From the IMG/VR virus record IMGVR_UViG_3300036770_005084, positions 91,232 through 155,231 of that record: a stretch of 64,000 bases of DNA; one strand, written 5' to 3'. A program made the position numbers and the translations under genes. The notes beneath the pieces were generated by a model. The model saw only the letters and a program-made list of their open reading frames with translations. It ran no database searches and was not told the DNA's origin. Positions 56,836 to 64,000 of the stretch are shown piece by piece. Position 1 is the first letter of the stretch; every line of letters begins with the position of its first letter. Source of the stretch: a virus.

Positions 56836-57506
56836 AAATAGCAATCTTTTATCATATAGCACAAATGGGTTTAGGTGCTTTTGTTTATCAGCAGCAACTT
56901 CATAGATTATATTCTTCTGGGTTACTTCAAGTATCAGATTATATTTATTTTGGAGTTAATGGAGACCAAGAACTTTTTAATATTCCAGAAAAAGCAATAG
57001 TTAATTATAATAAAGATTGGAAGTCTGAAAAGGAAACTTTGTTATCATTAAAACAATTTTGTAAAGAAAACCCAGATTATAAAGTCTTATACTTTCATAC
57101 AAAGGGAGCAACTAAAGATGAACTTTCAGTTCATTCTTGGAGATTGATGATGGAATATTTTATAATTGATAAATGGAAAGAGTGTGTAAAACATCTTGAT
57201 GAATATACTTGTGTGGGATGCCATTTGGGAACAATAGGACCAAGTATATGTGCGGATGGTTCTTTAATTGAAAATGATAGAACTTATGCTTATATGGGAA
57301 ACTTTTGGTGGGCAAATGCTTCTTATATAAACACAATCAAATCTAGATATATTGATTCTGATTGTAGAATGGAAAAGGAAAGATGGATTGGAGATAGTGA
57401 TAGTTGTTACCCAAAAACATTATATAATAATATAAATTTTGATAGAGACCCATTTAACTTTAATAACTATGAGTATTATTTCAGGGAGGAAGATTATATA
57501 AAATGA
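56832..57506 (+). CDS. putative glycosyltransferase (224 aa)
   Basis: A 224-residue protein with the blocks KVLYFHTKGATKDE (residues about 83-97), RLMMEYFIIDKWKECVKHLD, YTCVGCHLG and GNFWWANASYI (about 155-166). 'FHTKG' followed by 'GNFWWA' is a recurrent signature of a glycosyltransferase-like family in surface-polysaccharide loci. It overlaps neighbours by 4 nt each. Donor and acceptor unknown. Confidence 0.6.
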   Translation: MKIAIFYHIAQMGLGAFVYQQQLHRLYSSGLLQVSDYIYFGVNGDQELFNIPEKAIVNYNKDWKSEKETLLSLKQFCKENPDYKVLYFHTKGATKDELSVHSWRLMMEYFIIDKWKECVKHLDEYTCVGCHLGTIGPSICADGSLIENDRTYAYMGNFWWANASYINTIKSRYIDSDCRMEKERWIGDSDSCYPKTLYNNINFDRDPFNFNNYEYYFREEDYIK

Positions 57507-57871
57507 GACCTTGTGGAGATTGTACTGCTTGTTGTACTTGGTTAAAAGGAAGTGCTTATGGATATGAGTTTGGTGGTGGAAAGTCCTGTAAATTCTTATG
57601 TGGATCGGGATGTAGTGTTCATAAGGCAAGACCAAAAGTATGTGAAAGTTATTTCTGTGCCTGGTCTCAAGAACTTATAGATGAAGAAATGAGACCTGAT
57701 AAATGTGGAATAATTGTTTCGGTGGAGAATGCTGAGAACGGTCAATATTTAAGACTTACTCCAATTAAAAATAAAATAAATACAGATATATTAGAATATT
57801 TTAAGGGGTGGGGAAAGATAATGAACACTCCAGTTTTGTATTTAAACAATTATATCTGGAAAAATTTCTAA
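57503..57871 (+). CDS. YkgJ-like zinc/iron-binding cysteine cluster protein
   Basis: A 122-residue protein with the CxxCxxCC cluster (C4, C7, C10, C11) and further Cys in SCKFLCGSGCSVHKARPKVC and ESYFCAW. This is the YkgJ/UPF0153 pattern, a metal (Fe-S or Zn) binding family found near modification enzymes. Its neighbours include oxygenases and glycosyltransferases, so an iron-handling helper or a redox modification enzyme is possible. One base separates it from the third propeller gene. Confidence 0.8.
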   Translation: MRPCGDCTACCTWLKGSAYGYEFGGGKSCKFLCGSGCSVHKARPKVCESYFCAWSQELIDEEMRPDKCGIIVSVENAENGQYLRLTPIKNKINTDILEYFKGWGKIMNTPVLYLNNYIWKNF

Positions 57872-57872
57872 A

Positions 57873-59018
57873 ATGCCTACTTTTTATCACTATACTCAGA
57901 ATGGGTCAAAATATTCCTTTGATGATGTCTTTGTACCTGCTCATGCTTTTAGGCAAGGAAACTTATGGATTTCTGGAAATGGTTGTGGAGACAATACTTC
58001 AATTAGTAGATCCACTCCAGTCACTACATTCGCAGGAGGAGCAAACTGGAAACAAGTTTCTTGTAATTTTATAGATTGTGCAATTAAAACTGATGGAACT
58101 TTATGGGTTTGGAGTGGTATAATACTTGGAACTAATAATACAATTAATAGATCTACACCAGTTACTACATTTGCAGGAGGAACTAATTGGAAACAAGTTT
58201 CTTCTGGATATTATCATACATCAGCAATTAAAACCGATGGGACATTATGGATTTGGGGGGATAATTCGTATGCAATAATTGGAACAAACGATACAAGTAA
58301 TAAATTGACTCCAGTAACTACATTTGCAGGAGGAACCAACTGGAAACAAGTTTCTTGTGGAGGATATCATACAGCAGCAATCAAGACTGATGGAACTTTA
58401 TGGGTGTGGGGAAGAAATAATAGAGGTCAGTTAGGAAAATCTGGAGGAGGAACAGCAAGTACTCCAGTAACTACATTTGCAGGAGGAAATAATTGGAAAC
58501 AAGTTGCTTCTGGATATGAACATATAGCAGCAATCAAGACTGATGGAACTTTATGGACTTGGGGATATAATCCTGGTGGACAACTAGGAGATAACTCAAT
58601 AACTTCTAAAAATACTCCAGTAACAACATTTGCGGGAGGAAATAACTGGAAACAAGTTGCCTGTGGACGCCGACATACTGCAGCAATCAAGACTGATGGA
58701 ACATTATGGATCTGGGGAAGAAATGATACTACTGGAGCTTTAGGAACAAATAATCTAATTAATAGATCTACACCAGTTACTACATTTGCAGGAGGAAATA
58801 ACTGGAAACAAGTTGCTTGCTTTGATAGTACTGCAGCAATCAAGACTGATGGAACTTTATGGGTTTGGGGACGTAATAATAACGGACAATTGGGAATTAA
58901 TAATACAATTAGTAGATCTACACCAGTCACCACATTCATAGGAGGAGCAACCTGGAAACAAGTTGATATCGGACCAACAACCTTTATGGCAACCACATAC
59001 ATAGACGATTATATCTAA
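57873..59018 (+). CDS. RCC1-like seven-bladed propeller protein, copy 3
   Basis: A 381-residue paralogue of the propellers at 50507 and 52367, again with seven WKQV blades. The N-terminus (PTFYHYTQNGSKYSFDDVFV) is unique, and the first blade is reduced. It is embedded inside the modification island, one base after the YkgJ-like gene and 15 nt before the sulfotransferase. This placement ties the propellers to the modification enzymes. Confidence 0.85.
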   Translation: MPTFYHYTQNGSKYSFDDVFVPAHAFRQGNLWISGNGCGDNTSISRSTPVTTFAGGANWKQVSCNFIDCAIKTDGTLWVWSGIILGTNNTINRSTPVTTFAGGTNWKQVSSGYYHTSAIKTDGTLWIWGDNSYAIIGTNDTSNKLTPVTTFAGGTNWKQVSCGGYHTAAIKTDGTLWVWGRNNRGQLGKSGGGTASTPVTTFAGGNNWKQVASGYEHIAAIKTDGTLWTWGYNPGGQLGDNSITSKNTPVTTFAGGNNWKQVACGRRHTAAIKTDGTLWIWGRNDTTGALGTNNLINRSTPVTTFAGGNNWKQVACFDSTAAIKTDGTLWVWGRNNNGQLGINNTISRSTPVTTFIGGATWKQVDIGPTTFMATTYIDDYI

Positions 59019-59033
59019 ATTATTTTATTCATT

Positions 59034-59816
59034 ATGAAAACATTATTCTTTCTTTCCGGTCTTCCAAGATCAGGTTCTACATTACTTGGATCTATTCTTT
59101 CACAACATCCAAAGTTACAAGCAACTCCAACATCACCACTTGCAGATTTGCTTTGTTGGATTGATGAAGGTTTCTCTAAACTAGATCTTCAATACACTTA
59201 TGATAAACAAAATATCACATATAATACTTATAATTCAATTCTAGAAAATTTTTATAATCACATAGAGAAACCTTGTATTCTAGATAAACATCGTGGTTGG
59301 TGTAAGAATGTACCTTCTATTGAAAAGTTTCTACATCAAACTCCAAAAATTATAGCAACCAATCGTAGAATCAGTGAAGTTCTTTCTTCTTATATTCTAC
59401 TCATTCAAAGAAATAATGAAAGAGATAATTTTATAGATGCTCATTTAAGAAGAGAAGGTAAATTAATTACAATAGATAATCGTATTGAATGTCTTTGGAA
59501 AAATTATGTATGTGATCCTTATGAAAGTTTGGTATATGGACTTCAACATAATTCACAAAATATTCATCTAGTGGATTATAATGAACTTATGCAAAAACCA
59601 GAAAAAACTATTGAAAAAATATATGAATTTTTAGAGATAGATTCTTATCAACACGATTTTTCTCACATTCTAAATACTTGTGCAGAAGACAAGGATTATG
59701 CCTGGGGTATTGATAATCTTCATAAAATAAGACCGAAACTTCAAAGAACTTCACCTCCTCCCGAAGAAGTGATTGGTGAAGAAAATGTAAAACTTTATGA
59801 TAAATTCAATATATGA
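59034..59816 (+). CDS. sulfotransferase family protein
   Basis: A 260-residue P-loop sulfotransferase that would move sulfate from PAPS. The 5'-phosphosulfate loop is FFLSGLPRSGSTLLGSIL (residues about 4-21). The 3'-phosphate-binding part is near IIATNRRISEVLSSYILL (about 104-121). Length is typical for the bacterial/phage group. Acceptor could be a glycan or tyrosine on a fibre or the host surface. It overlaps the next gene by 4 nt. Confidence 0.85.
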   Translation: MKTLFFLSGLPRSGSTLLGSILSQHPKLQATPTSPLADLLCWIDEGFSKLDLQYTYDKQNITYNTYNSILENFYNHIEKPCILDKHRGWCKNVPSIEKFLHQTPKIIATNRRISEVLSSYILLIQRNNERDNFIDAHLRREGKLITIDNRIECLWKNYVCDPYESLVYGLQHNSQNIHLVDYNELMQKPEKTIEKIYEFLEIDSYQHDFSHILNTCAEDKDYAWGIDNLHKIRPKLQRTSPPPEEVIGEENVKLYDKFNI

Positions 59817-60499
59817 TTGAAGTATTTTTAAGACATTGTTATACATCCAAAGTTAATCTTTCTGGAGCAAATCGTCCAGATTGGTGGGATAAGGAAAAAG
59901 TATTCCAGAATTTCAAGAATACTCTGAATCCAGAAACTACCAACTACACAATCATATTTGATGAGTGTTATGGAAAGAAAGAAGATACTTTCCTTAAAGA
60001 TGAAGGGACAATTACAATTAACTGTGGAAAAGAAAGTGAAAGTTTTTGTAAAACATTAGATCATATTCTTTCCCAAGACTTTGATGATGACACAATCATT
60101 TATTTTCTTGAGGATGATTATGTACACCGTCCAGGATGGGATAAAGTTCTCATAGATGCATTTACCCTTCCAGTTCAGTATGCAACCTTGTACGACCACG
60201 GAGATAAGTATCAGGAGATGTATAAGGACTTTATGACTAAGGTTCTGGCAACAAAATATTCTCATTGGATGCCTACTCCTTCAACAACAAATACCTTTGC
60301 AGTAAAGTTCAAGACACTCAAAGAAGATCAAGAAATTCATAGACACTTCTCAACAGGATACGAACCTTCTGCAGATCACGGTAAATTTATTGAACTACAT
60401 AAGAAAGGAAGAAATTTAATATCAAGTATTCCTGGTTATTCTACACACTGTCATTCACAATTTTTATCACCCTGTATTGATTGGAGCACTTACTTATGA
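59813..60499 (+). CDS. GT2-like glycosyltransferase (228 aa)
   Basis: A 228-residue GT-A protein. YFLEDDYVHRPGWDKVLIDA (residues about 98-117) carries the acidic metal motif. The N-terminal strand EVFLRHCYTS and the C-terminal STHCHSQFLSP fit phage GT2-like enzymes. Coupled to the sulfotransferase and to the next gene by 4-nt overlaps. Specificity unknown. Confidence 0.65.
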   Translation: MIEVFLRHCYTSKVNLSGANRPDWWDKEKVFQNFKNTLNPETTNYTIIFDECYGKKEDTFLKDEGTITINCGKESESFCKTLDHILSQDFDDDTIIYFLEDDYVHRPGWDKVLIDAFTLPVQYATLYDHGDKYQEMYKDFMTKVLATKYSHWMPTPSTTNTFAVKFKTLKEDQEIHRHFSTGYEPSADHGKFIELHKKGRNLISSIPGYSTHCHSQFLSPCIDWSTYL

Positions 60500-61167
60500 A
60501 AAATCATCCTGTAAATGAAACTGAATACTTTAAAGTCATTAAAGGACTTGTAGAAGGTTTACATAAATCTGGAATGCTTGAGGCAGGTTCTGGATATTGT
60601 TTAAGTATGAGTGATATTGTACTTAAACTTTTACATAAAGAAGGAATTAAATCAAGATTGATTGAGTGTAATTTAATGGTTACACTTAAAGATCCTCCAG
60701 GAATGTATCTAATGGGATATCCTGGATTTACTGGTAATAATTATGACTCAGAAAAAATGATGCAAACTCATGTTGTTTGTGTCACCGAAACTGAAATTCC
60801 AATTTTGATTGATTTGAGTATTTCTCATATTGATAAAAAAATTGACTACATTTGTGCTCCAATTATTAAAAACTTTGATCATACAAATCTTGTAGAGTAT
60901 GATTTTGAAACAAGCACTTGGACTTATACTGAAAAAAGAGACACTGATATTGAACTACCAAAACTTCATCAAAAAAGTATTTTGGATAGAATTAGAACAG
61001 ATCAAAAAGTAGATAAGGAAATTAATTTTATTAAAACTTTATTAATTGTTCTATTCTGTGTATCTTCTACTAATTTTATTCGTGGTTCTTATGACTTCTA
61101 TCAAAAGTATGTTAATAAAACAAATGGATTTGGACCTCATAAAATTGAATATGTAGGTGATAAGTGA
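60496..61167 (+). CDS. transglutaminase-like (papain-fold) protein with a C-terminal hydrophobic segment
   Basis: Start taken at ATG 60496, which overlaps the upstream stop (ATGA); an in-frame TTG at 60481 is less likely. It is 223 residues long. A Cys-His-Asp triad is visible: C35 at the start of a helix (GYCLSMSDIVLKLLH), H92 in QTHVVCV and D106 in PILIDLSI, the order of transglutaminase-like enzymes. One hydrophobic segment (FIKTLLIVLFCVSS, about 176-190) may anchor it to the membrane. It could cross-link, amidate or cleave protein; no close family is recognised. Context: modification island. Confidence 0.55.
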   Translation: MKNHPVNETEYFKVIKGLVEGLHKSGMLEAGSGYCLSMSDIVLKLLHKEGIKSRLIECNLMVTLKDPPGMYLMGYPGFTGNNYDSEKMMQTHVVCVTETEIPILIDLSISHIDKKIDYICAPIIKNFDHTNLVEYDFETSTWTYTEKRDTDIELPKLHQKSILDRIRTDQKVDKEINFIKTLLIVLFCVSSTNFIRGSYDFYQKYVNKTNGFGPHKIEYVGDK

Positions 61168-61168
61168 T

Positions 61169-62704
61169 ATGAAAGTGACATTATACGCAATCGCAAAGAA
61201 CGAAGAAAAGAATATTGAAAAGTTTCTCAAGAATGCAGAGAAGTTTGATGATGTTGTTGTAGTTGATACTGGAAGTACAGATGATACAGTTCAACTGCTG
61301 AAGGATGCTGGTATTAAAGTTTATGAGCATCCACAAACTCGTGAAGAGTTTGATTTTTCAGTTGCAAGAAATCAGGCACTTTTTTATGTAGAAACTGATT
61401 GGGCATTTGCACTTGATTTTAATGAGGATGTTGATGAGTTTCATCCAGAAGGATTTGGTGTAATTGCAGATGAATTCACTACATTCCGTCATTTAAGATA
61501 TGATGATAATGGAACTGATGAACCTGTCCAATCTAACGAGGTTCATACTCGTTTTCATAGAACCAAGAATTATACTTGGGTAAATGCAGTTCATGAGGTT
61601 CCAAATTTTATTCCAACAGAGGAATATCCTAATGAAGTTAGTGTAGATACTACTATTAAGATTACAAAGAAAATTCATAAAACCATAGACAAAGAATTAT
61701 TTTATTTCAGTATTTGTGAAAGAGAGCATAAAAAAGATCCAACTAACTGGTATTGGATTTGGTTTATCTTTAATCATTACTTCAAAGTTCAAAATACAGA
61801 GAAGGCACTTGAGTATGGGCAAGAGTTTTTGAATGTATCTAAACCATATTTTGATAGTTTTAGAATTCTTGCATTTATCCGTTGTAGTCAGATTCTATTA
61901 AGTATTGGTGATACCCAAAGAGGAATGAATTATGCCTTCCATGCACTCAGTGAAGGTATGAATATGGGTGGTTCTCATTTTTCTCAAGCATTTGGATATT
62001 TGTTTGAACTTTCTAAGAGATTGAATAATCCCAATCTTACAATTTTTACTACAGGATTCAATCCTAATATGGCATCCACATCAGAAAGACTTCAAGCAAT
62101 TGATAGATTATTTTTAACTAATCTTGATGATGTTCCCACTTGTTGGAGAGGTCATCGTAAATTTGCTGAATGGTTGGTTACTTCTATCAAACCAGAAGTA
62201 ACTGTAGATCTTGGAGTTGATAAAGGTTTTTCTACTTTCTCTTTTGCTATGCCTCGTATTGGTCATGTTTATGGTATTGATACTTTTGAAGGTGATCGAT
62301 TTACAGGAAAACTTCATGATGCTTATGAATTTGTTTTATATAAGCAAGAAAAGTTATTGATGAGAGATAATGTAACCTTTATCAAAGGACTCTTTGATGA
62401 CGTTGCAAAAACTTGGGATAAGCAAATTGATATTCTTCATATTGATGGTGATCATGCTTATGAATCAGTCAAACACGATTATGAAACTTGGAGTCCATTT
62501 GTAAAAGAAAATGGTGTGATACTATTCCATGATACCTGTGTCGAGGAATTGAATGGAACTTTTTATGGAGTAAAGAAATTCTTTGATGAACTAGATCTTC
62601 CTAAAATTACATTTACTCATACTTTTGGTCTTGGTGTTGCATCTAAAAATAAAGAATTGATTGAATTTGTTAAGAATAATTTTGATCTTGATAATCCATT
62701 ATGA
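61169..62704 (+). CDS. GT2 glycosyltransferase fused to TPR-like region and class I methyltransferase
   Basis: Start taken at ATG 61169 (an in-frame GTG at 61157 overlaps the upstream gene). It is 511 residues long. Residues 1-about 190 are GT2: MKVTLYAIAKNEEKNIEKFL, VDTGSTDDTV (about 32-41), DFNEDVDEF (about 82). The middle is helical. Residues about 340-500 are a methyltransferase: VTVDLGVDKGFSTFSFA (about 344-360), GIDTFEGD and ILHIDGDHAYESVKHDYETW (about 422-441). The same GT-plus-methyltransferase logic as the protein at 3957. Overlaps the next gene by 4 nt. Confidence 0.8.
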   Translation: MKVTLYAIAKNEEKNIEKFLKNAEKFDDVVVVDTGSTDDTVQLLKDAGIKVYEHPQTREEFDFSVARNQALFYVETDWAFALDFNEDVDEFHPEGFGVIADEFTTFRHLRYDDNGTDEPVQSNEVHTRFHRTKNYTWVNAVHEVPNFIPTEEYPNEVSVDTTIKITKKIHKTIDKELFYFSICEREHKKDPTNWYWIWFIFNHYFKVQNTEKALEYGQEFLNVSKPYFDSFRILAFIRCSQILLSIGDTQRGMNYAFHALSEGMNMGGSHFSQAFGYLFELSKRLNNPNLTIFTTGFNPNMASTSERLQAIDRLFLTNLDDVPTCWRGHRKFAEWLVTSIKPEVTVDLGVDKGFSTFSFAMPRIGHVYGIDTFEGDRFTGKLHDAYEFVLYKQEKLLMRDNVTFIKGLFDDVAKTWDKQIDILHIDGDHAYESVKHDYETWSPFVKENGVILFHDTCVEELNGTFYGVKKFFDELDLPKITFTHTFGLGVASKNKELIEFVKNNFDLDNPL

Positions 62705-63066
62705 AAGTAGTAGTTCCTATATCAGTTGGTGAACTTTTAGATAAAATATCTATTTTAGAAATAAAATCTATATTTACTGATAATAAATATGTTAAAAAAG
62801 AACTTGAAGACCTTAATCAAATTAAATATACTATAACATATTATACTGAACATTACATGAATCAGTTGCGAGAAGTCAATCAAAAACTTTGGAAAATTGA
62901 AGATAGACTGAGAGTTCTTGAAAGGGAACAAAGATTTGATAATGAATTTATTGAACTTGCTCGAAGTGTTTATATACTAAACGACCAAAGATCGGAAATT
63001 AAAAGAAAAATCAACGAAGAAACTAATTCCATATATAAAGAGGTTAAAACTTATGGACATGACTGA
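62701..63066 (+). CDS. DUF6165-like helical protein (121 aa)
   Basis: A 121-residue helical protein. VVVPISVGELLDKISILEIK (residues about 3-22) is the signature start of the DUF6165 group found in polysaccharide loci and phages. The rest is coiled coil (LREVNQKLWKIEDRLRVLER; LNDQRSEIKRKINEE). Function unknown; it may regulate or scaffold sugar enzymes. Overlaps both neighbours. Confidence 0.7.
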   Translation: MKVVVPISVGELLDKISILEIKSIFTDNKYVKKELEDLNQIKYTITYYTEHYMNQLREVNQKLWKIEDRLRVLEREQRFDNEFIELARSVYILNDQRSEIKRKINEETNSIYKEVKTYGHD

Positions 63067-63277
63067 TCAACAAAAGCATCTTGAATCTGCAATTCAAAAT
63101 CAAACTAAACTTATTGAAGAATTTAATAATCTTAATACTGAAATAAGTACAAAAAGAGAACAAATATTAAAATATCAAGGAATTATTGAGTATCTATCTG
63201 AAATCCTTCCTAAAGATATTAAAAAAGAAGAAGGATCTTTAGATACTAATAACTTATCTTCAAACCTGACAGAGTGA
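63053..63277 (+). CDS. small coiled-coil protein (74 aa)
   Basis: A 74-residue coiled coil (LESAIQNQTKLIEEFNNLNT; EQILKYQGIIEYLSEIL) with a polar acidic tail. It overlaps the DUF6165-like gene by 14 nt and is the last gene of the second modification island. ATG at 63053 is followed by another in-frame ATG at 63059, so the start is uncertain by two codons. Function unknown. Confidence 0.65.
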   Translation: MDMTDQQKHLESAIQNQTKLIEEFNNLNTEISTKREQILKYQGIIEYLSEILPKDIKKEEGSLDTNNLSSNLTE

Positions 63278-63306
63278 TCCTACTTATTTTTTAATTACTT
63301 GTCAAG

Positions 63307-63335
63307 TTGACATATAAAATTTAATAGATTATAAT
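63307..63335 (+). promoter_or_regulatory. perfect consensus early promoter
   Basis: TTGACA (63307-63312), 17 nt, TATAAT (63330-63335): a 12/12 sigma70 match with optimal spacing, the best in the window. The predicted transcript starts near 63342, exactly at the foot of the first hairpin of the candidate RNA. Confidence 0.92.
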
Positions 63336-63341
63336 GGTAAA

Positions 63342-63440
63342 GTCTTCAATATCTTTGCGACTTTGAGATATTAAGACCCGTCTAAGGTGGTGGACGGTTT
63401 AACTGGTGGAACATTGGGGGTCTTCTGACCCCTTTTTTTC
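63342..63440 (+). ncRNA. candidate structured small RNA or leader (about 98 nt)
   Basis: Between a perfect promoter and a terminator there is no usable reading frame. There are three hairpins: 63342-63377 (GTCTT then AATATCT pairing with AGATATT and AAGAC, one bulged C, about 13 bp), 63378-63397 (CCGTC/GACGG with a 10-nt loop) and the terminator 63417-63432. The first stem begins at the predicted +1, which would protect the 5' end. It could be a trans-acting phage sRNA or an attenuator for the next gene. Confidence 0.6.
63417..63439 (+). terminator. Rho-independent terminator of the candidate RNA
   Basis: Stem GGGGTC (63417-63422) / GACCCC (63427-63432), TTCT loop, then seven T. Confidence 0.92.
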
Positions 63441-63449
63441 TGCTATGAT
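63441..63449 (+). promoter_or_regulatory. extended -10 promoter for the metalloprotease-like gene
   Basis: TGCTATGAT (TG-N-TATGAT) directly after the terminator, 25 nt upstream of the ATG at 63474. No good -35 is visible. Confidence 0.45.
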
Positions 63450-63473
63450 GAACGGAGTTCAAAAGCATACCAG

Positions 63474-64000
63474 ATGTCCGTTAACCTAGAAGTCAAAGGT
63501 TCTCTTGCCAAATGTCTGGCAACTGAGAATCTGATTATCGAACACAAGAAAGTTCCGACTGCGATGTTCGATGTAGACCGTCGTGTGCTGACTCTTCCTA
63601 CTTGGGATAAAGCATCTGCGACTGTCTATGACCTTCTGGTAGGACACGAAGTTGGACACGCACTGTTCACCGATAATATCGACTGGACTGTAGATTATCC
63701 TGAAGTTCCGAAAGACTTCGTGAATGTTCTTGAGGATGTTCGTGTTGAACGTCTGATGAAGAAAAAGTATCCTGGTCTGTCTCGGACTTTTTACAATGGT
63801 TATAATGAATTGAATTCTGATGATTTCTTTTCAACCAAGGAAGAGAACCTGGATGAACTGACTTTCATTGACAGAATCAATCTTTACTATAAGATTGGAG
63901 CATTTCATAACATTGCTTTCTCTGATGAAGAGAATGAGTTTCTGACTCGTGCAATTCAGACTGAAACTTTTGATGAAGTGTTGCAACTTTCTCGGGAGAT
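63474..64000 (+). CDS. zinc-metalloprotease-like protein (CobT/peptidase-like of cyanophages), 3' end outside the window
   Basis: ATG 63474; the frame is open for 175 codons to the window end. The start MSVNLEVKGSLAKCLATEN is followed by VPTAMFDVDRRVLTLPTWDK and the zinc motif HEVGHALF (residues about 63-70; HExxH), then FVNVLEDVRVERLMKKKYPG (about 88-107), where an ED pair could give the third ligand. This matches the protein called CobT-like or peptidase in cyanophages, often near cobS. Codon use is more GC-rich (CTG, GAC, GTT) than the adjacent island, suggesting a core, well-expressed early gene. Confidence 0.75.
   Translation, partial: MSVNLEVKGSLAKCLATENLIIEHKKVPTAMFDVDRRVLTLPTWDKASATVYDLLVGHEVGHALFTDNIDWTVDYPEVPKDFVNVLEDVRVERLMKKKYPGLSRTFYNGYNELNSDDFFSTKEENLDELTFIDRINLYYKIGAFHNIAFSDEENEFLTRAIQTETFDEVLQLSRE

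Noticed and set aside
1-64000. tRNA genes, integrase, insertion sequences or lysogeny genes
   Set aside because: I scanned intergenic regions for cloverleaf-like sequences and coding regions for transposase or integrase motifs and recognised none. A covariance search would be needed to exclude a tRNA completely.

Overview
The window is a piece of an AT-rich T4-like cyanophage (cyanomyovirus) genome from a phage of marine Synechococcus or Prochlorococcus. The evidence is a phage-type psbA (photosystem II D1), speD, thyX, phoH and glutaredoxin next to T4-type genes: late-transcription coactivator gp33, helicase loader gp59, ssDNA-binding gp32, baseplate gp53/gp48/gp26/gp51/gp27/gp5 and head-completion gp4. 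T4-type late promoters (NATAAATA) recur throughout, and sigma70-type early promoters precede gp32 and a candidate small RNA. The sequence alone does not fix the exact host.

Layout. 1-2.9 kb: small uncharacterised genes and a psbA cassette with its own promoters and terminator. 3.0-8.9 kb: a glycan/methyl-transfer island (GH130-like propeller, GT17-methyltransferase fusion, DUF4422 glycosyltransferase, TPR-FkbM methyltransferase, 2OG-Fe(II) oxygenase, GT2). 8.9-15.8 kb: metabolism and replication (glutaredoxin, speD, thyX, phoH, a PD-(D/E)XK nuclease, gp33, gp59, gp32) with many tiny genes. 15.8-29.6 kb: baseplate and tail module, with a minus-strand block (gp53, gp48, one unknown, gp4) and a plus-strand block from a tube-like protein through gp26, gp51, two large tape-measure-like proteins with peptidoglycan-hydrolase domains, gp27, gp5, a separate spike and an S74 protein. 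30.7-53.6 kb: very large fibre or baseplate-appendage genes, including two collagen-like fibres, a 15-residue-repeat protein, a collar-domain protein and RCC1-like propellers. 53.6-63.3 kb: a second modification island (TPR-GT9, 2OG oxygenase, several glycosyltransferases, YkgJ-like protein, sulfotransferase, transglutaminase-like protein, GT2-methyltransferase) with a third RCC1 propeller inside it. 63.3-64 kb: a strong early promoter, a candidate structured RNA with terminator, and the 5' end of a zinc-metalloprotease-like gene.

How the parts may work together. The baseplate and hub genes build the injection machine, and the large repeat proteins are its fibres. Two clusters of glycosyl-, methyl- and sulfo-transferases and Fe(II)/2OG oxygenases flank or interleave with these fibre genes. 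The inference offered here is that the phage encodes a system that decorates its own Thr-rich collagen-like fibres and/or propeller tips. The alternative is remodelling of host surface polysaccharide.

The sharpest sequence-level signal is at the gp26/gp51 junction. It has a canonical slippery heptamer T TTT TTC, a 7-nt spacer and an 8-bp stem-loop, with gp51 in the -1 frame. This is the hallmark of programmed frameshifting in tail-assembly chaperone genes. Function assignments rest on motifs and gene order read by eye; no database search was possible.
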